From Duganella lactea (GTDB taxonomy: Bacteria; Pseudomonadota; Gammaproteobacteria; Burkholderiales; Burkholderiaceae_D): DNA of 64,000 bases. A program made the position numbers and the translations under genes. Of this stretch, positions 55,230 to 64,000 are shown piece by piece; positions within the stretch are counted from its first letter, which is position 1, and each line of letters starts with the position of its first letter. The stretch spans positions 1 through 64,000 of the forward strand of contig NZ_WWCP01000018.1 in the NCBI RefSeq assembly GCF_009857505.1. The letters run 5' to 3'. Under the pieces are notes generated by a model. The model was not told the origin of the DNA. It did no database searches and was given only the letters and a program-made list of their open reading frames with translations.

Positions 55230-56180
55230 ATGACTGCACCCGCAAATAAGCTGCGCTGGGCCTACATGGACCATTGGCGCATCGACACGCCGCAAGGACA
55301 ACTGTCGCAATACACCTCGGTCAAGCGCTTCGACGCGTTTCTCAAGCAGATCTCTGCGCTGGGTTATGAGGGCATCGAGACCTTCGATTTTCATCTGGGC
55401 CCGCTGCGCGAGCTGTTCGGCTCGCTGGAAAACGCCCGCGTCTTCATGCAGGAACGCGGCATCGACAAGGTGCTGAGCCTGTTCCATGCGGTGATGTACG
55501 ACGAGCGCCAGAGCGCGCCGCATGTGCGCTCCACGCATGACCACATCTTCAACTATGCGCAGCACATCATGCGTTCCAGCGCCGGCCTCGGTGTGGAAAA
55601 CTTCATCGTCATGCCGGCCGGCCTGTACTACGACGTCGAACCGGTCACCGACGACAAGCTGCGCGCCTGCGCCGAATTGTGGAACCGCGTCGGCAAGATG
55701 ACGCTGGACTACGGCGTCAAGACCTGCGCCCACCACGAATTCTTCTGCGGCATCCGCAGCGCCGAGCAACTGCGCAAGTTCTACGAATGGACCGATCCGC
55801 GCTACGTCTTCTTCTACTGCGACACCGCGCAGCACGTGATTGCCGGCGTCGATCCGGTTGACCTGTACCTGAAGCTGCACGACCGCTGCGGCGGCTTCCA
55901 CATGAAGGACACCAAGCACGTCGACCTGACCGGCGACTATCGCCGCAAGCCGGACGCCGAAGTGATGGCGCCGACCACGCCACGCTGGTTCCACGAAATG
56001 GGCGTGCCCGGCGGCCTGGTTGATTTCCCGGCCATGATGCAGGCGATGAAGGCTTGCGGCTACGAGGGCTGGGTCGGCGTCGAGCATGACAAGGCCGATG
56101 TCGGCGGCGGCAACTACCCGGAAAGCACGGCATTGTCGGCCTGGTATATCCAGCACGTTCTGAAGAAAATCTACGCGTAA
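55230..56180 (+). CDS. Sugar phosphate isomerase/epimerase-like TIM-barrel protein (1)
   Basis: 316 residues, xylose-isomerase-like TIM barrel, probably cytoplasmic. Likely metal ligands are Glu in HHEFF near 171, Asp in CDTAQHV near 198, His in GFHMKD near 224, and Glu in GVEHDK near 290. ATG 55230 follows AAAGGAATA. Just upstream TTCTAG is repeated in tandem (55205-55216, within TTCTAGAA). Proteins of this superfamily isomerise, epimerise or eliminate on 3-keto sugars as well as sugar phosphates. Its exact reaction is unknown. The next, related gene begins 9 nt downstream. Confidence 0.75.
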   Translation: MTAPANKLRWAYMDHWRIDTPQGQLSQYTSVKRFDAFLKQISALGYEGIETFDFHLGPLRELFGSLENARVFMQERGIDKVLSLFHAVMYDERQSAPHVRSTHDHIFNYAQHIMRSSAGLGVENFIVMPAGLYYDVEPVTDDKLRACAELWNRVGKMTLDYGVKTCAHHEFFCGIRSAEQLRKFYEWTDPRYVFFYCDTAQHVIAGVDPVDLYLKLHDRCGGFHMKDTKHVDLTGDYRRKPDAEVMAPTTPRWFHEMGVPGGLVDFPAMMQAMKACGYEGWVGVEHDKADVGGGNYPESTALSAWYIQHVLKKIYA

Positions 56181-56189
56181 GGTGACAAC

Positions 56190-57143
56190 ATGATCAAATG
56201 GGGATATGGAGTAAATCAATGGAAGGCCGGCTTTACCAGCTTCGCGCGCCTGGAGGAAATCGAACGGGCGCTGAAGGTGACGGCGGCCTGCGGCTTTGAT
56301 GCGGTGGAACTGAACGCCGGCAGCGGCCGCTGGGACCCGATCGGCCGGCCGGAAAACGTCGCCATCAACTACGGTTCGGCGACCCACTTCCGCCTCAAGC
56401 TGAAGGACCTGGGCATCCACCACGTGGCCAGCACCTTCTTCGACCCGACCGTGATGAGTTTCGAGGAGCTGCACTTTGGTCTGATGAGCACCCAGCCGGG
56501 CGACCACGCGCGCATCGTTGCGCAGGCGCGGATACACGCCGAGATGCTGGCGGAATTGGGCGGCAAGCTGCTGGTGGTGCGGCCGTTCCCGTCGTTCTGG
56601 AAAGAGGGCGCCCTGAATGGCGAACGTCTGCATGCGGCGGCCGATTGCTGGAACCAGGTGGGCGCCATGGCGGCCTCGCTGGGGCTGAAGGTGGCGCTGC
56701 ACGTGGACGCGCTGTCGGCGCTGCGCAGCGAGGACGAACTGGAACAGCTGCTGCAACGGTGCGACCGCGACCACGTCGGCCTGGCGCTGGACACGGCCGA
56801 GCTGACCATCGCCGGCCACGACGTGGTGGCGCTGTACCGCCGCTTCCATGCGCGCGTGCTGCACTTCCACTTCAAGGATGCGCTGGCGGTGGACACACTG
56901 GGCGAATACCAGTTGCAAAACGCCGAGCGGGCGATGATCGCCGCCGGTGGCGAGCGCGAAATCCAGCGCTGGTTCGGCGAGATGGGCACCGGTCTGGTGG
57001 ACTTTCCGGCGCTGCTGGCGGCCATCAAGGAGCATCGCTACGCCGGCTGGATCATCGTCGAAAGCGATAAGGGTCCGGAGCCGATCGCCACCGGCATGAT
57101 GCTTAACAGCTGGTACAAGCAGAACGTCCTGGACCACGTATGA
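56190..57143 (+). CDS. Sugar phosphate isomerase/epimerase-like TIM-barrel protein (2)
   Basis: 317 residues, same superfamily, cytoplasmic. Metal-site candidates are Asp in ALDTAEL near 198, His in HFHFKDA near 229 and Glu in IIVESDK near 291. AAGGTGACAAC precedes the ATG. It shares the operon with a second, distinct copy directly upstream, so the two may catalyse successive steps or form a heteromer, as DgpB/DgpC do in C-glycoside cleavage; no small DgpB-like partner is seen, so that comparison is loose. Its stop overlaps the start of the MFS gene. Confidence 0.75.
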   Translation: MIKWGYGVNQWKAGFTSFARLEEIERALKVTAACGFDAVELNAGSGRWDPIGRPENVAINYGSATHFRLKLKDLGIHHVASTFFDPTVMSFEELHFGLMSTQPGDHARIVAQARIHAEMLAELGGKLLVVRPFPSFWKEGALNGERLHAAADCWNQVGAMAASLGLKVALHVDALSALRSEDELEQLLQRCDRDHVGLALDTAELTIAGHDVVALYRRFHARVLHFHFKDALAVDTLGEYQLQNAERAMIAAGGEREIQRWFGEMGTGLVDFPALLAAIKEHRYAGWIIVESDKGPEPIATGMMLNSWYKQNVLDHV

Positions 57144-58354
57144 ACCCGCTATCGACACCGCAGGGCGCGGGTGCGCCGTCCGCCGCCGCGCCACGCCAGG
57201 CCGGCCGCGCGCAAGGCCTGGCGCTGATGGGCATCCTGGCCATGCCGACGCTGGCGCTGGCGGCGCTGGTGCCCAGCTTGCCGCAGCTGTTCCAGCAATT
57301 CTCGTCGGTGCCCAACTTCCAGTTGCTGGTGCCGATGATCATCACCGTGCCGTCGCTGTGCGTGGCGCTGTTCTCCGGCTTCATGGGCGCGATCGCCGAC
57401 CGCTGGGGGCGGCGCACGCTGCTGCTGGTGTCGCTGTTCGCGTTCGCGCTGCTCGGCCTGGCGCCGATGATGTTCGACAGCCTGCTGTTGATCGTCGCCA
57501 GTCGCGTGATCGTCGGGCTGGCGGAAGCGGCCATCCTCACCGTCGGCAACGCGCTGATGGGCGACTACTTCGAGGGCGAGGACCGGCAGAGGTGGCTCGG
57601 CTACCAGAACATGTTCGCGCCGCTGATCGGCTCGGCCATCCTGCTGTCGGGCGGCTTCCTGGCGGGCATGCACTGGCGTTATCCGTTCCTGTTGTACCTG
57701 AGCGGCTTCGCGGTGCTGGCGCTGGCGTGGGCGGTGTGCTGGGAGCCGGTCAAGGCGGCTGCGGCGTCGGACCAGCCGCCGCGGCCCGCCGCCGCGCCGT
57801 TCCCGTGGCGCTTGTCGCTGCTGGTGTGCGGCGTGACCGTGTTGTTCTCGCTGGTGTTCTTCGTCCAGGCGGTGCAGCACGGCCGCATCTTCGGCGACAT
57901 GGGGGTGGCGTCGCCGGAGCGCATCAGCGTACTGGCCACCATCGCCAGCCTGGGCACGGTGGTCGGTGGCTATCTGTTCAAGCGCTACGCCAACGTCACG
58001 GTCACTCGCTGGATGGCGATCCTGCTCGGCTTCTACGGCGTCAGCTACATCGGCGTGGCGTGGGCGCCGAATCTGAGCGTCGGTCTGCCGCTCGACGCGC
58101 TGGGCCAGATCGGCGGTGGCCTGATGCTGCCGGTGCTGGTGACCTGGGCTTTGCAGCACTACGGCTTTGAGCATCGCGGCCGCGGCATGGGCCTGTGGGG
58201 CGGCGCCTTCTTCCTTGGCCAGTTCCTCAGCCCGCCGATGGTGACGCTGATCGGCGGCTTCGGCTTCAGTTTCCTCGGCAGCGTGGCGGTCATCGGCGTG
58301 GTTTGCCTGATCGCGTCCGCCATCCTGACCCTCACTCACAAGAAAGAGCAATGA
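57140..58354 (+). CDS. MFS transporter
   Basis: 404 residues with about twelve membrane helices, inner membrane. The loop between helices 2 and 3 reads GAIADRWGRRTLLL, the classic MFS motif A. Start (ATGA overlap with the preceding gene) and stop (ATGA overlap with the next) show tight coupling, so it belongs to the pathway and probably imports the oxidised sugar or glycoside made in the periplasm by the GMC enzyme. Export of a product is the alternative. Confidence 0.85.
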   Translation: MNPLSTPQGAGAPSAAAPRQAGRAQGLALMGILAMPTLALAALVPSLPQLFQQFSSVPNFQLLVPMIITVPSLCVALFSGFMGAIADRWGRRTLLLVSLFAFALLGLAPMMFDSLLLIVASRVIVGLAEAAILTVGNALMGDYFEGEDRQRWLGYQNMFAPLIGSAILLSGGFLAGMHWRYPFLLYLSGFAVLALAWAVCWEPVKAAAASDQPPRPAAAPFPWRLSLLVCGVTVLFSLVFFVQAVQHGRIFGDMGVASPERISVLATIASLGTVVGGYLFKRYANVTVTRWMAILLGFYGVSYIGVAWAPNLSVGLPLDALGQIGGGLMLPVLVTWALQHYGFEHRGRGMGLWGGAFFLGQFLSPPMVTLIGGFGFSFLGSVAVIGVVCLIASAILTLTHKKEQ

Positions 58355-59121
58355 TCATGCAATTAGCAGCTTGTATCGAATGGATGTTCCCCGAGGCCGG
58401 CGACGCGCTGGCCGACCGCATCCGCGCCGCCCATGCGGCCGGTGTGCCGGCCGTCGAGTTTCACCTGTGGCGCGAGAAGCCGCTGGACGCGATTGCGGCG
58501 GCGCTGAATGAAACCGGCGTGCGCCTGCTCAGTTTTTGCGTCGAGCCGCGCCGCAGCCTGGTCGATCCGGCCGATCACGAGGCGGTGCTGGCCGCCGTGG
58601 CCGACGCCATCCCGGTGGCGCGGCGCTTCAATAGCGCGATGATTCTGGCCTCCGGCTTTACCCGGCCGGGCGTGGCCGAGGGCGAGCAGTTCGACGCCGC
58701 CGTCAGCGTGCTGCAACGCGCCGCCGAGCTGGCGCGGCAGGCCGGCGTGATGCTGTGGCTGGAACCGGTGTACATGGTGATCAATGGCCAGCGCATGTTC
58801 GTCGACACGGTCGGCCGCGGTCTTGATATCGTCGCGGCGGTGGACAGTCCGGCGCTGCGCCTGCTGGCCGACGCCTACCACTCGGCGCAGACGCAGGAAG
58901 ACTTTGCCGCAGCAATTTCCGGCCGGCTGGCGCTGATCGGTCACGTGCAGGTCGCCGATACCAACGGTCGCCACGAACCGGGGACCGGCGACATCCCGTG
59001 GCGGCGCATCATGACGGTGCTGCGCGAGCAGGGTTATTCCGGCCAGATCGGCCTGGAATACTTCCCGACCGTTGGGGATGGCGCATCGCTGACCCAGAGC
59101 CGTCATGCGCTTGGTCTTTGA
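58351..59121 (+). CDS. TIM-barrel protein, hydroxypyruvate isomerase-like (3)
   Basis: 256 residues, typical of the Hyi/OtnI group: IEWMFPEA near 7-14, WLEPVY near 135 with the Glu ligand, a His/Asp pair in LADAYHSAQ, ADTNGRHEPGTGDI near 203-216 and GLEYFP near 239. ATG 58351 overlaps the stop of the MFS gene (ATGA); an ATG at 58357 is also possible. Its 3' end overlaps the next gene by 17 nt. A cytoplasmic isomerase acting on a keto-sugar intermediate is likely. Confidence 0.8.
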   Translation: MIMQLAACIEWMFPEAGDALADRIRAAHAAGVPAVEFHLWREKPLDAIAAALNETGVRLLSFCVEPRRSLVDPADHEAVLAAVADAIPVARRFNSAMILASGFTRPGVAEGEQFDAAVSVLQRAAELARQAGVMLWLEPVYMVINGQRMFVDTVGRGLDIVAAVDSPALRLLADAYHSAQTQEDFAAAISGRLALIGHVQVADTNGRHEPGTGDIPWRRIMTVLREQGYSGQIGLEYFPTVGDGASLTQSRHALGL

Positions 59122-60007
59122 TCGTCGGCAGTTTTTATCGGCACTCGCCGCTGGCACGGCGCTGGCAGCGAGTCCGCGTGTGCTGGCGCGCGGACGCCTG
59201 CGCCAGGGATTGACGCCGCACCTGTTCGATGCCGATATCGAAGCGACCTGCCGCATGGCGAAGCGGCTGGGGATCGACGGGCTCGACTTCGTCAGCCATC
59301 CTGCCGACTGGCCCACGCTGAAGCGTCATGGTCTGACTATGACCGTCTTGCGTGTCGATTATGGCGGCGGCATTTCCACGCTGGCCAGGGCGCCGGCGGG
59401 GCCGCCCGGCTGGAACGCCATCGGCACGCCCGATCAGCACGGCCAGTTCGAAGCGGCGTTGCGCGAGCGGATTGATGCGGCCGCCCGCGAAGGCATCCCC
59501 AATATCATCGTGACCTGCGGTGCGCGCGGCAGCTTGTCCTACGAGGAAGGCAAGCGCAATGCGATCGGCTTTTTGCAGCGCGTCCGTGCCCAGGCCGAAG
59601 CGCGCGGCGTGACCCTGGTGATGGAGAATATCAACTCCGGCCACGCCGGCGGACCACCGGCGCCGCCAGGCAGCATGTTCGACCATTTGCCCTGGGGGCT
59701 GGACGTGGTCACGCAAGTGAACTCGTCACGCGTGAAGTTGCTGCTTGACCTTTATCACGCCCAGCTTATGGACGGGAATATCACCAACTTCCTGCGCAAC
59801 AATATCCAGTGGATAGGGCACATTCATACGGGCGGTGTGCCTGGCCGGCATGAAATCGACGAAACCCAGGAACTGAACTACCGCCACATCGCCCGCACAA
59901 TCGTCGAGCTGGGCTATAGCGGCTTTATCAGCCATGAATGGACGCCCTCGGCCGGGCAGGACAAGCTGATCGCGCTGCGCAACAGCATCGCTATCCTCGA
60001 CGTTTGA
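59105..60007 (+). CDS. Exported TIM-barrel isomerase-like protein (4)
   Basis: 300 residues. Unlike its neighbours it has a Tat-like signal: DRRQFLSALAAGTALAA near 6-22. The barrel is of the xylose-isomerase-like type, with MENINSGHAG near 173, LLLDLYHAQL near 213, HIHTGGVPGRHEID near 239 and ISHEWTP near 277. It overlaps the preceding gene by 17 nt. An exported member alongside cytoplasmic ones means some sugar chemistry may happen in the periplasm, next to the GMC dehydrogenase. It is the last gene of the operon; a convergent GH43 gene follows. Confidence 0.75.
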   Translation: MRLVFDRRQFLSALAAGTALAASPRVLARGRLRQGLTPHLFDADIEATCRMAKRLGIDGLDFVSHPADWPTLKRHGLTMTVLRVDYGGGISTLARAPAGPPGWNAIGTPDQHGQFEAALRERIDAAAREGIPNIIVTCGARGSLSYEEGKRNAIGFLQRVRAQAEARGVTLVMENINSGHAGGPPAPPGSMFDHLPWGLDVVTQVNSSRVKLLLDLYHAQLMDGNITNFLRNNIQWIGHIHTGGVPGRHEIDETQELNYRHIARTIVELGYSGFISHEWTPSAGQDKLIALRNSIAILDV

Positions 60008-60044
60008 CAAGCATGGCCTGGCGCTGGGACTGAATCGGCGCCGC

Positions 60045-61652
60045 TTACCCGCGCGCCTGATAATGGAAGTTGCGGAAACGGACGCTGCCGCTGCCCGTCG
60101 CGAACAGGGCGGGCCGCAGGCTGAGCAGCTCGCCGCCGGTGTTGGTGTTGTAGCCGGAGGTCTCGGCGCGCAGACCGTGACGCTTCCATTGGCGGCCGTC
60201 CTCGCTGTAGTACATGGTCACGATGTGGCGGTCATTGACGATTTTCAGGTGCAGCCGGCGTACCGCCGGCGCCGGCTCCTTCCAGTACGGCGAGGCCTGG
60301 CCGAAACGGTAGCTGCTCATGCGCGTGCCATTGTGGCCCATGCCGACATACAGTGCCCGGCTGTAGAACAGCAGCAGGCCACCCTGTACATCGCCGATCA
60401 GTTCCAGTTCGACGCTGAACTCATAAGCGTGGTCGCCCACCAGGCAGGTGAGCGGCGAACAGTCCGACGGCGTGCTCCCTTTGCCTTGCAGTACCAGCGC
60501 CGCCGGTTCGTAACGCACGCGCCGCAGTTCGTTCAGGCCCGGATCGTAGAGGTTCCATTTAAGGCCCAGCAGGTTCTGGCTGAAATCGTCCGACAGCGCG
60601 ATGCCGTGCGCCTGCGCCTGGCCGCCGCGCGGCTTGGGCAACGGTTGCGACAGGTCGCCGCCGCGCGCCTTGAACCAGCCGTCGCTGGTCCACTCGACCG
60701 GTTCGAGCAAGGTCTGGCGACCGAGCGTCCAGTAGCCGTTTTCGTAGCCGTGGTAGACCATCCACCAGTCGCCGGCCGGGCCTTCGACCAAGGTGGCATG
60801 GCCGCGCGACCACCATTTTTCGCTGGCGTCGCGGGTGCGCACGATGGGATTGTGCGGGCAGTTTTCCCACGGGCCGTTGACCGAGCGCGAACGGGCGGCG
60901 ATCACCATGTGGCCGGTCGGCGGGCCGGCGGTGCCGCCCACCGCGCTGACCATGTAGAACCAGTCGCCGCGCCGGATCAGTTTGGGGCCCTCCAGCGCGT
61001 AGGCCTCGGTGACCCAGTCGTCCGGGTAGCGCCAGCCGTCGTAGACGTGCTCGATGGGACCGCTGGTGGACAGGCCATCGTCGCTCAGTTGCACGCGGCT
61101 GACGCCGCTGAGAAACAGGTAACGCTTGCCATCCTCGCCGACAATGTGACCGGGATCGATGTGGCCGGCGATGTTGAGCGATACCGGTTCGCTCCACGGT
61201 CCCTCGATGCGCTCGGCGTGAATGACGTAGATGCCCGGCTGCTGGCCCAGCCCCTGCGAAATGGCGGTCGGGATGATCGGAATGTAGAGGTAATAGCGGC
61301 CCTGGTGCTTGACCAGATCGACGGCGAATACGCTGCCCGGCGGATGGGCCAGCGCCGGCCCCAGCGGCTGCCAGTTGACCAGATCGCGCGAATGCCAGAC
61401 CACCAGCGCCGGCGTGGCTTCGAACGAGGTGAACGTCATGTAGTAATCGGCGCCGTCTTTCAGGATGCTGGGGTCGGGATGGTCGCCGGCGAAGATCGGG
61501 TTCAGGTAGCGGCCGTCGCCGAGGTCGGCGACGCGCTGGCCGTCATGGCCCCGGCGATACGGCGGCGCGGCCCTGGCGACGGCGGCGGCCGGCACACCAA
61601 GGGCGGCACCGCCCAGCAGGGTTTGTTTCAACATCTGACGACGGCTGTTCAT
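60045..61652 (-). CDS. GH43-family glycoside hydrolase, Tat-exported
   Basis: 535 residues with a Tat signal (NSRRQMLKQTLLGGAA). The five-bladed propeller of GH43 is shown by DHPDPSIL near 57-64 (general base Asp), GHIDPGHI near 162-169 and YALEGPKLI near 219-227 (acid Glu). A C-terminal beta-sandwich (about 350-535), as in beta-xylosidases, follows. Likely releases xylose or arabinose from plant glycans in the periplasm. It is divergent from a LysR regulator gene that may control it. Confidence 0.85.
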   Translation of the reverse strand: MNSRRQMLKQTLLGGAALGVPAAAVARAAPPYRRGHDGQRVADLGDGRYLNPIFAGDHPDPSILKDGADYYMTFTSFEATPALVVWHSRDLVNWQPLGPALAHPPGSVFAVDLVKHQGRYYLYIPIIPTAISQGLGQQPGIYVIHAERIEGPWSEPVSLNIAGHIDPGHIVGEDGKRYLFLSGVSRVQLSDDGLSTSGPIEHVYDGWRYPDDWVTEAYALEGPKLIRRGDWFYMVSAVGGTAGPPTGHMVIAARSRSVNGPWENCPHNPIVRTRDASEKWWSRGHATLVEGPAGDWWMVYHGYENGYWTLGRQTLLEPVEWTSDGWFKARGGDLSQPLPKPRGGQAQAHGIALSDDFSQNLLGLKWNLYDPGLNELRRVRYEPAALVLQGKGSTPSDCSPLTCLVGDHAYEFSVELELIGDVQGGLLLFYSRALYVGMGHNGTRMSSYRFGQASPYWKEPAPAVRRLHLKIVNDRHIVTMYYSEDGRQWKRHGLRAETSGYNTNTGGELLSLRPALFATGSGSVRFRNFHYQARG

Positions 61653-61863
61653 CTTTATGCCTCCTTGTTGTTTATCTGCCGCATGGCAGGGAATTTTTGT
61701 CAGCCATTCTGCGGCGGCTCTGTCATTCGGACAAATGGCGAAAGCCGATACCTGCTAGCGTCAATGCGGATAGCAGGGGCATGGCGCGCATGGTGAAAAT
61801 AGCTATAATCGAAACGCTGGTTGTGCCTCAAGCCGTCACGGCCAGCGATAAAAAAAAGGAGAC
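61653..61863. promoter_or_regulatory. Divergent promoter region of GH43 and lysR
   Basis: 211 bp between divergent starts. A TATAAT box lies at 61804-61809, oriented toward the LysR gene; the matching -35 is weak. AAAAAAGGAGA gives its ribosome site. LysR-type regulators usually bind such divergent regions, but I could not fix a T-N11-A site. Confidence 0.5.
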
Positions 61864-62838
61864 ATGAACATGAATGTTCAGAGTATGCGGTTCAATCGGC
61901 TCGACCTGAATTTGCTGATCGGTCTGGACGTGCTGTTAAACGAATGCAATATCACCCGCGCGGCCGGCCGTTTGTGCCTGAGCCAGTCCACGGTCAGCGG
62001 GATACTGGCGCGCCTGCGCGAGTATTTCGGCGACGATCTGCTGGTGCAGTCCGGCCGGGCCATGGTGCCGACGCCGCTGGCGCTGTCGCTGATGGAGCCG
62101 GTGCGCGACATCCTCACCCGCATCAAGCAGACGGTGGAGACGGTCACGGAGTTCAACCCCGAGACCACGCTGCGCCATTTCCGCCTGGTGGCCTCGGATT
62201 ATTTCAGCTCGGTGGTGATGACACGGCTGGTGGCGCAGCTGAATCAGATCGCGCCCTTCGTCACGGTGGAAATCCTGCAGCTGACCGATCGCTCGATGCT
62301 GCAACTGGAGCGCGGTGAAATCGACATGGTGGTGCTGCCCGAGCGCTATCTGTCGCGCAGCATGCCATCGGAGACGCTGTGCTCGGACCATTTCAGCTGC
62401 ATCGCGTGGGACCGCAACCTGGAGGTGGGCGCGCAGTTGAGCGAGAGCGACTACCTGCGGCTCGGGCATGTGGTGACGTCCTTTGGCTCGCACCAGGAGT
62501 TCGCCTTTGACGAATTCTTTTTCCGCAGCGTCGGGCTGAGCCGGCGCATCGAGGTCACCTGCGCCGCGTTCAACCTGCTGCCGCAGTTTGTCGTCAACAC
62601 CCAGCGCATCGCCACGTTGCAGACCACGTTGGCCAGGCAGCTGGCGCACCATTATCCGATCCGCGTGATGGACTTGCCGGTCGCGGTGCCGCCCCTCGTT
62701 GAGTGCATGCAGTGGCACGCGTCGAAACACAACGAACCGGCCCATATCTGGTTGCGCTCCATGCTGCGGCAGGTGGCCAAGGCGGCCGGTGACGCGCCGG
62801 CCGCCACCGCGTCAGAGCCCGTTCTTGCGGGCGATTGA
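61864..62838 (+). CDS. LysR-family transcriptional regulator (NodD-like group)
   Basis: 324 residues. The winged HTH (about 10-70) reads LDLNLLIGLDVLL then ITRAAGRLCLSQSTVSGILARLREYF, typical of the NodD/NahR branch that activates catabolic genes with an aromatic or glycosidic coinducer. The C-terminal periplasmic-binding-like domain follows. Its gene is divergent from GH43 and its last 27 nt overlap the convergent GH1 gene. Likely regulates one or both glycosidases. Confidence 0.85.
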   Translation: MNMNVQSMRFNRLDLNLLIGLDVLLNECNITRAAGRLCLSQSTVSGILARLREYFGDDLLVQSGRAMVPTPLALSLMEPVRDILTRIKQTVETVTEFNPETTLRHFRLVASDYFSSVVMTRLVAQLNQIAPFVTVEILQLTDRSMLQLERGEIDMVVLPERYLSRSMPSETLCSDHFSCIAWDRNLEVGAQLSESDYLRLGHVVTSFGSHQEFAFDEFFFRSVGLSRRIEVTCAAFNLLPQFVVNTQRIATLQTTLARQLAHHYPIRVMDLPVAVPPLVECMQWHASKHNEPAHIWLRSMLRQVAKAAGDAPAATASEPVLAGD

Positions 62839-64000
62839 TCCCAGCACCAGCGCGCTGGGCTTGGCGGTGCGCTGGAAGGTGGTGCGGTCGACGCTGTGCA
62901 GGCCGAACTTGGCCTTGTAGCCGGCGTTCCATTCGAAGTTGTCGACCAGCGACCAGTGCAAGTAGCCCAGCACCGGCACGCCGTCGTCCATCGCCTTTTT
63001 GAGTGCCGCCAGCGCCGGCGGGATCAACTGGGCGCGGACGCGGTCGTCCACGCTGTTGACGCCGTGTTCGGTGACCATCACCGGCACGCCGGCCACCGCA
63101 TGGGCATAGCGTACCGCGCCCGCCAGCGATGGCGGATAGACTTCGGAGCCGGCCATGTTGCGCACCACGCCGGCCGGCGCCGGCACTTTGCCTTGCGCGT
63201 CCCAAACCGTGCGTTCATAGTTCTGCACTCCGACAAAGTCGTCGTGGCGGACCGCGCGCAGCCACTCGCCGTACAGTTGTTCGCGCATCGCGTCGCGCTT
63301 GCTGTCGGGGCCCGCGGCCTGGTCGTCGATAATGGCCAGGCTGGCGCCGACCGGCAGATCGCCGCGCACCGCCTTGATGGCTTGCCGGCCCAGCTTGTGC
63401 GCCTGCAGCATGTTGCGGCGCACCCGCTCGGCATCCGGCAGCCACAGGCCATTGCCCAGCAAGAACAGTGGCACGTTGAATTTTTTCGCGATCGCCTCGC
63501 TCATGGCCTTATCGGATGCATACAACCGCTCGCCGACGCCAGGCGGGAGCACCAGGTGCAGCACGCCGGACAGGTTGGGCTCGTTGAGCGTGAGCGCATA
63601 GCCGATGTGGGCCGACAAGTGGCGCGCGGCGCGGTCGCAGAAGCGCGCGAACAGGTCGGGCGAGTCATCGTTCATCCAGCCGCCGCGCAGGGCGAACCAG
63701 CGCGGCGTGGTGAAGTGGTTGAAGGTGACGACCGGCACGATGTGGCGCGCGCGGCAGCCCTCGATCATGGCTTTGTAGTGGTTCAGCATGGCGATCGAGA
63801 ACATGCCCGGCTCCGGCTCGATGCGCGCCCATTCGAGGCTGAAGCGGTAGCTGTTCAAGCCCATGCCGCGCACCAGATCGAGATCGGCCGGCCACAGTTC
63901 AAAACTGTTGGCGGCGTCGGCCGACGGTTCCTCGAAGCCGGAATTTTCGATGTGTTCGGCCACCCAGCAATCGCTGTTGACGTTGTTGCCTTCCACCTGG
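62812..64000 (-). CDS. GH1 beta-glucosidase-like protein, cut by window end
   Basis: At least 395 codons; the frame continues past the end of the window (the codon before GTG 63996 is in frame and fits the family's QVEGNN motif), so the N-terminus is missing. The barrel has the acid/base Glu in TLNEPN and the nucleophile Glu in VTEHG, followed by YLHWSLVDNFEW, the conserved GH1 block. No full-length estimate is possible, though most of the 420-450-residue fold is here. It probably hydrolyses beta-glucosides, in keeping with the neighbouring operon. Its 3' end overlaps the lysR gene. Confidence 0.85.
   Translation of the reverse strand, partial: QVEGNNVNSDCWVAEHIENSGFEEPSADAANSFELWPADLDLVRGMGLNSYRFSLEWARIEPEPGMFSIAMLNHYKAMIEGCRARHIVPVVTFNHFTTPRWFALRGGWMNDDSPDLFARFCDRAARHLSAHIGYALTLNEPNLSGVLHLVLPPGVGERLYASDKAMSEAIAKKFNVPLFLLGNGLWLPDAERVRRNMLQAHKLGRQAIKAVRGDLPVGASLAIIDDQAAGPDSKRDAMREQLYGEWLRAVRHDDFVGVQNYERTVWDAQGKVPAPAGVVRNMAGSEVYPPSLAGAVRYAHAVAGVPVMVTEHGVNSVDDRVRAQLIPPALAALKKAMDDGVPVLGYLHWSLVDNFEWNAGYKAKFGLHSVDRTTFQRTAKPSALVLGSIARKNGL

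Noticed and set aside
55011..57194. 727-codon antisense frame across two TIM-barrel genes
   Set aside because: It spans several real genes and their boundaries, which a real gene would not do.

Overview
The window looks like a betaproteobacterial chromosome, most probably Oxalobacteraceae (Duganella/Massilia/Janthinobacterium type). It holds a GC-rich, saccharolytic core segment with TonB-dependent receptors, PL10, GH1, GH3 and GH43 enzymes and a monomeric NADP-isocitrate dehydrogenase, plus a long, visibly AT-richer accessory segment. The genus is inferred from gene content and composition; no rRNA is present to confirm it.

Bases 1 to about 29,696 are a genomic island, entered from the left and ending inside the 5' end of a thymidine kinase gene (tdk) that has lost its first codons. 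The island is a defence or conflict region. From left to right it holds a DUF7662/NucS-like nuclease; a HEPN protein; an SRAP pseudogene and a DnaE2 C-terminal fragment (apparent remnants of a mutasome cassette) on either side of an AT-rich OLD-family ATPase/TOPRIM nuclease; an H-NS-like protein; a trypsin-like protease followed by a LA2681-type HEPN protein; a 1449-residue STAND-like ATPase with a C-terminal PD-(D/E)XK nuclease and a small HEPN gene behind it; a HEPN gene followed by a DUF6896-HEPN fusion; a restriction-nuclease/nSTAND3 protein; and, divergent from it, a tightly coupled three-gene cassette (FAD oxidoreductase, middle component, SMC-like ABC ATPase) that fits the ABC three-component (ABC-3C) architecture. 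Smaller unknown genes and an XRE regulator with a palindromic operator close the island. Five island proteins carry an RNxxxH HEPN signature. No integrase, transposase, tRNA or CRISPR array was seen.

From about 29.7 to 41.9 kb: truncated tdk, a secreted alpha/beta hydrolase, a hybrid histidine kinase, a GudP-type MFS transporter, icd, a long near-perfect inverted repeat, an isochorismatase-like hydrolase, a small HExxH membrane protein, a DUF5060-type glycosidase and a PL10 pectate lyase.

From 42 to 64 kb is a carbohydrate-utilisation locus: a TonB receptor behind paired operator-like palindromes; a luciferase-like monooxygenase/GH3/FMN-reductase operon; a second TonB receptor; then a run of same-strand genes: a GMC dehydrogenase with its Tat-exported small subunit, a TetR regulator, four TIM-barrel isomerase/epimerase-like enzymes and an MFS transporter; then a GH43 enzyme, a LysR regulator and a GH1 beta-glucosidase cut by the window end. 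Together these suggest uptake and breakdown of beta-glycosides, perhaps through periplasmic 3-keto-glycosides; that route is inference.
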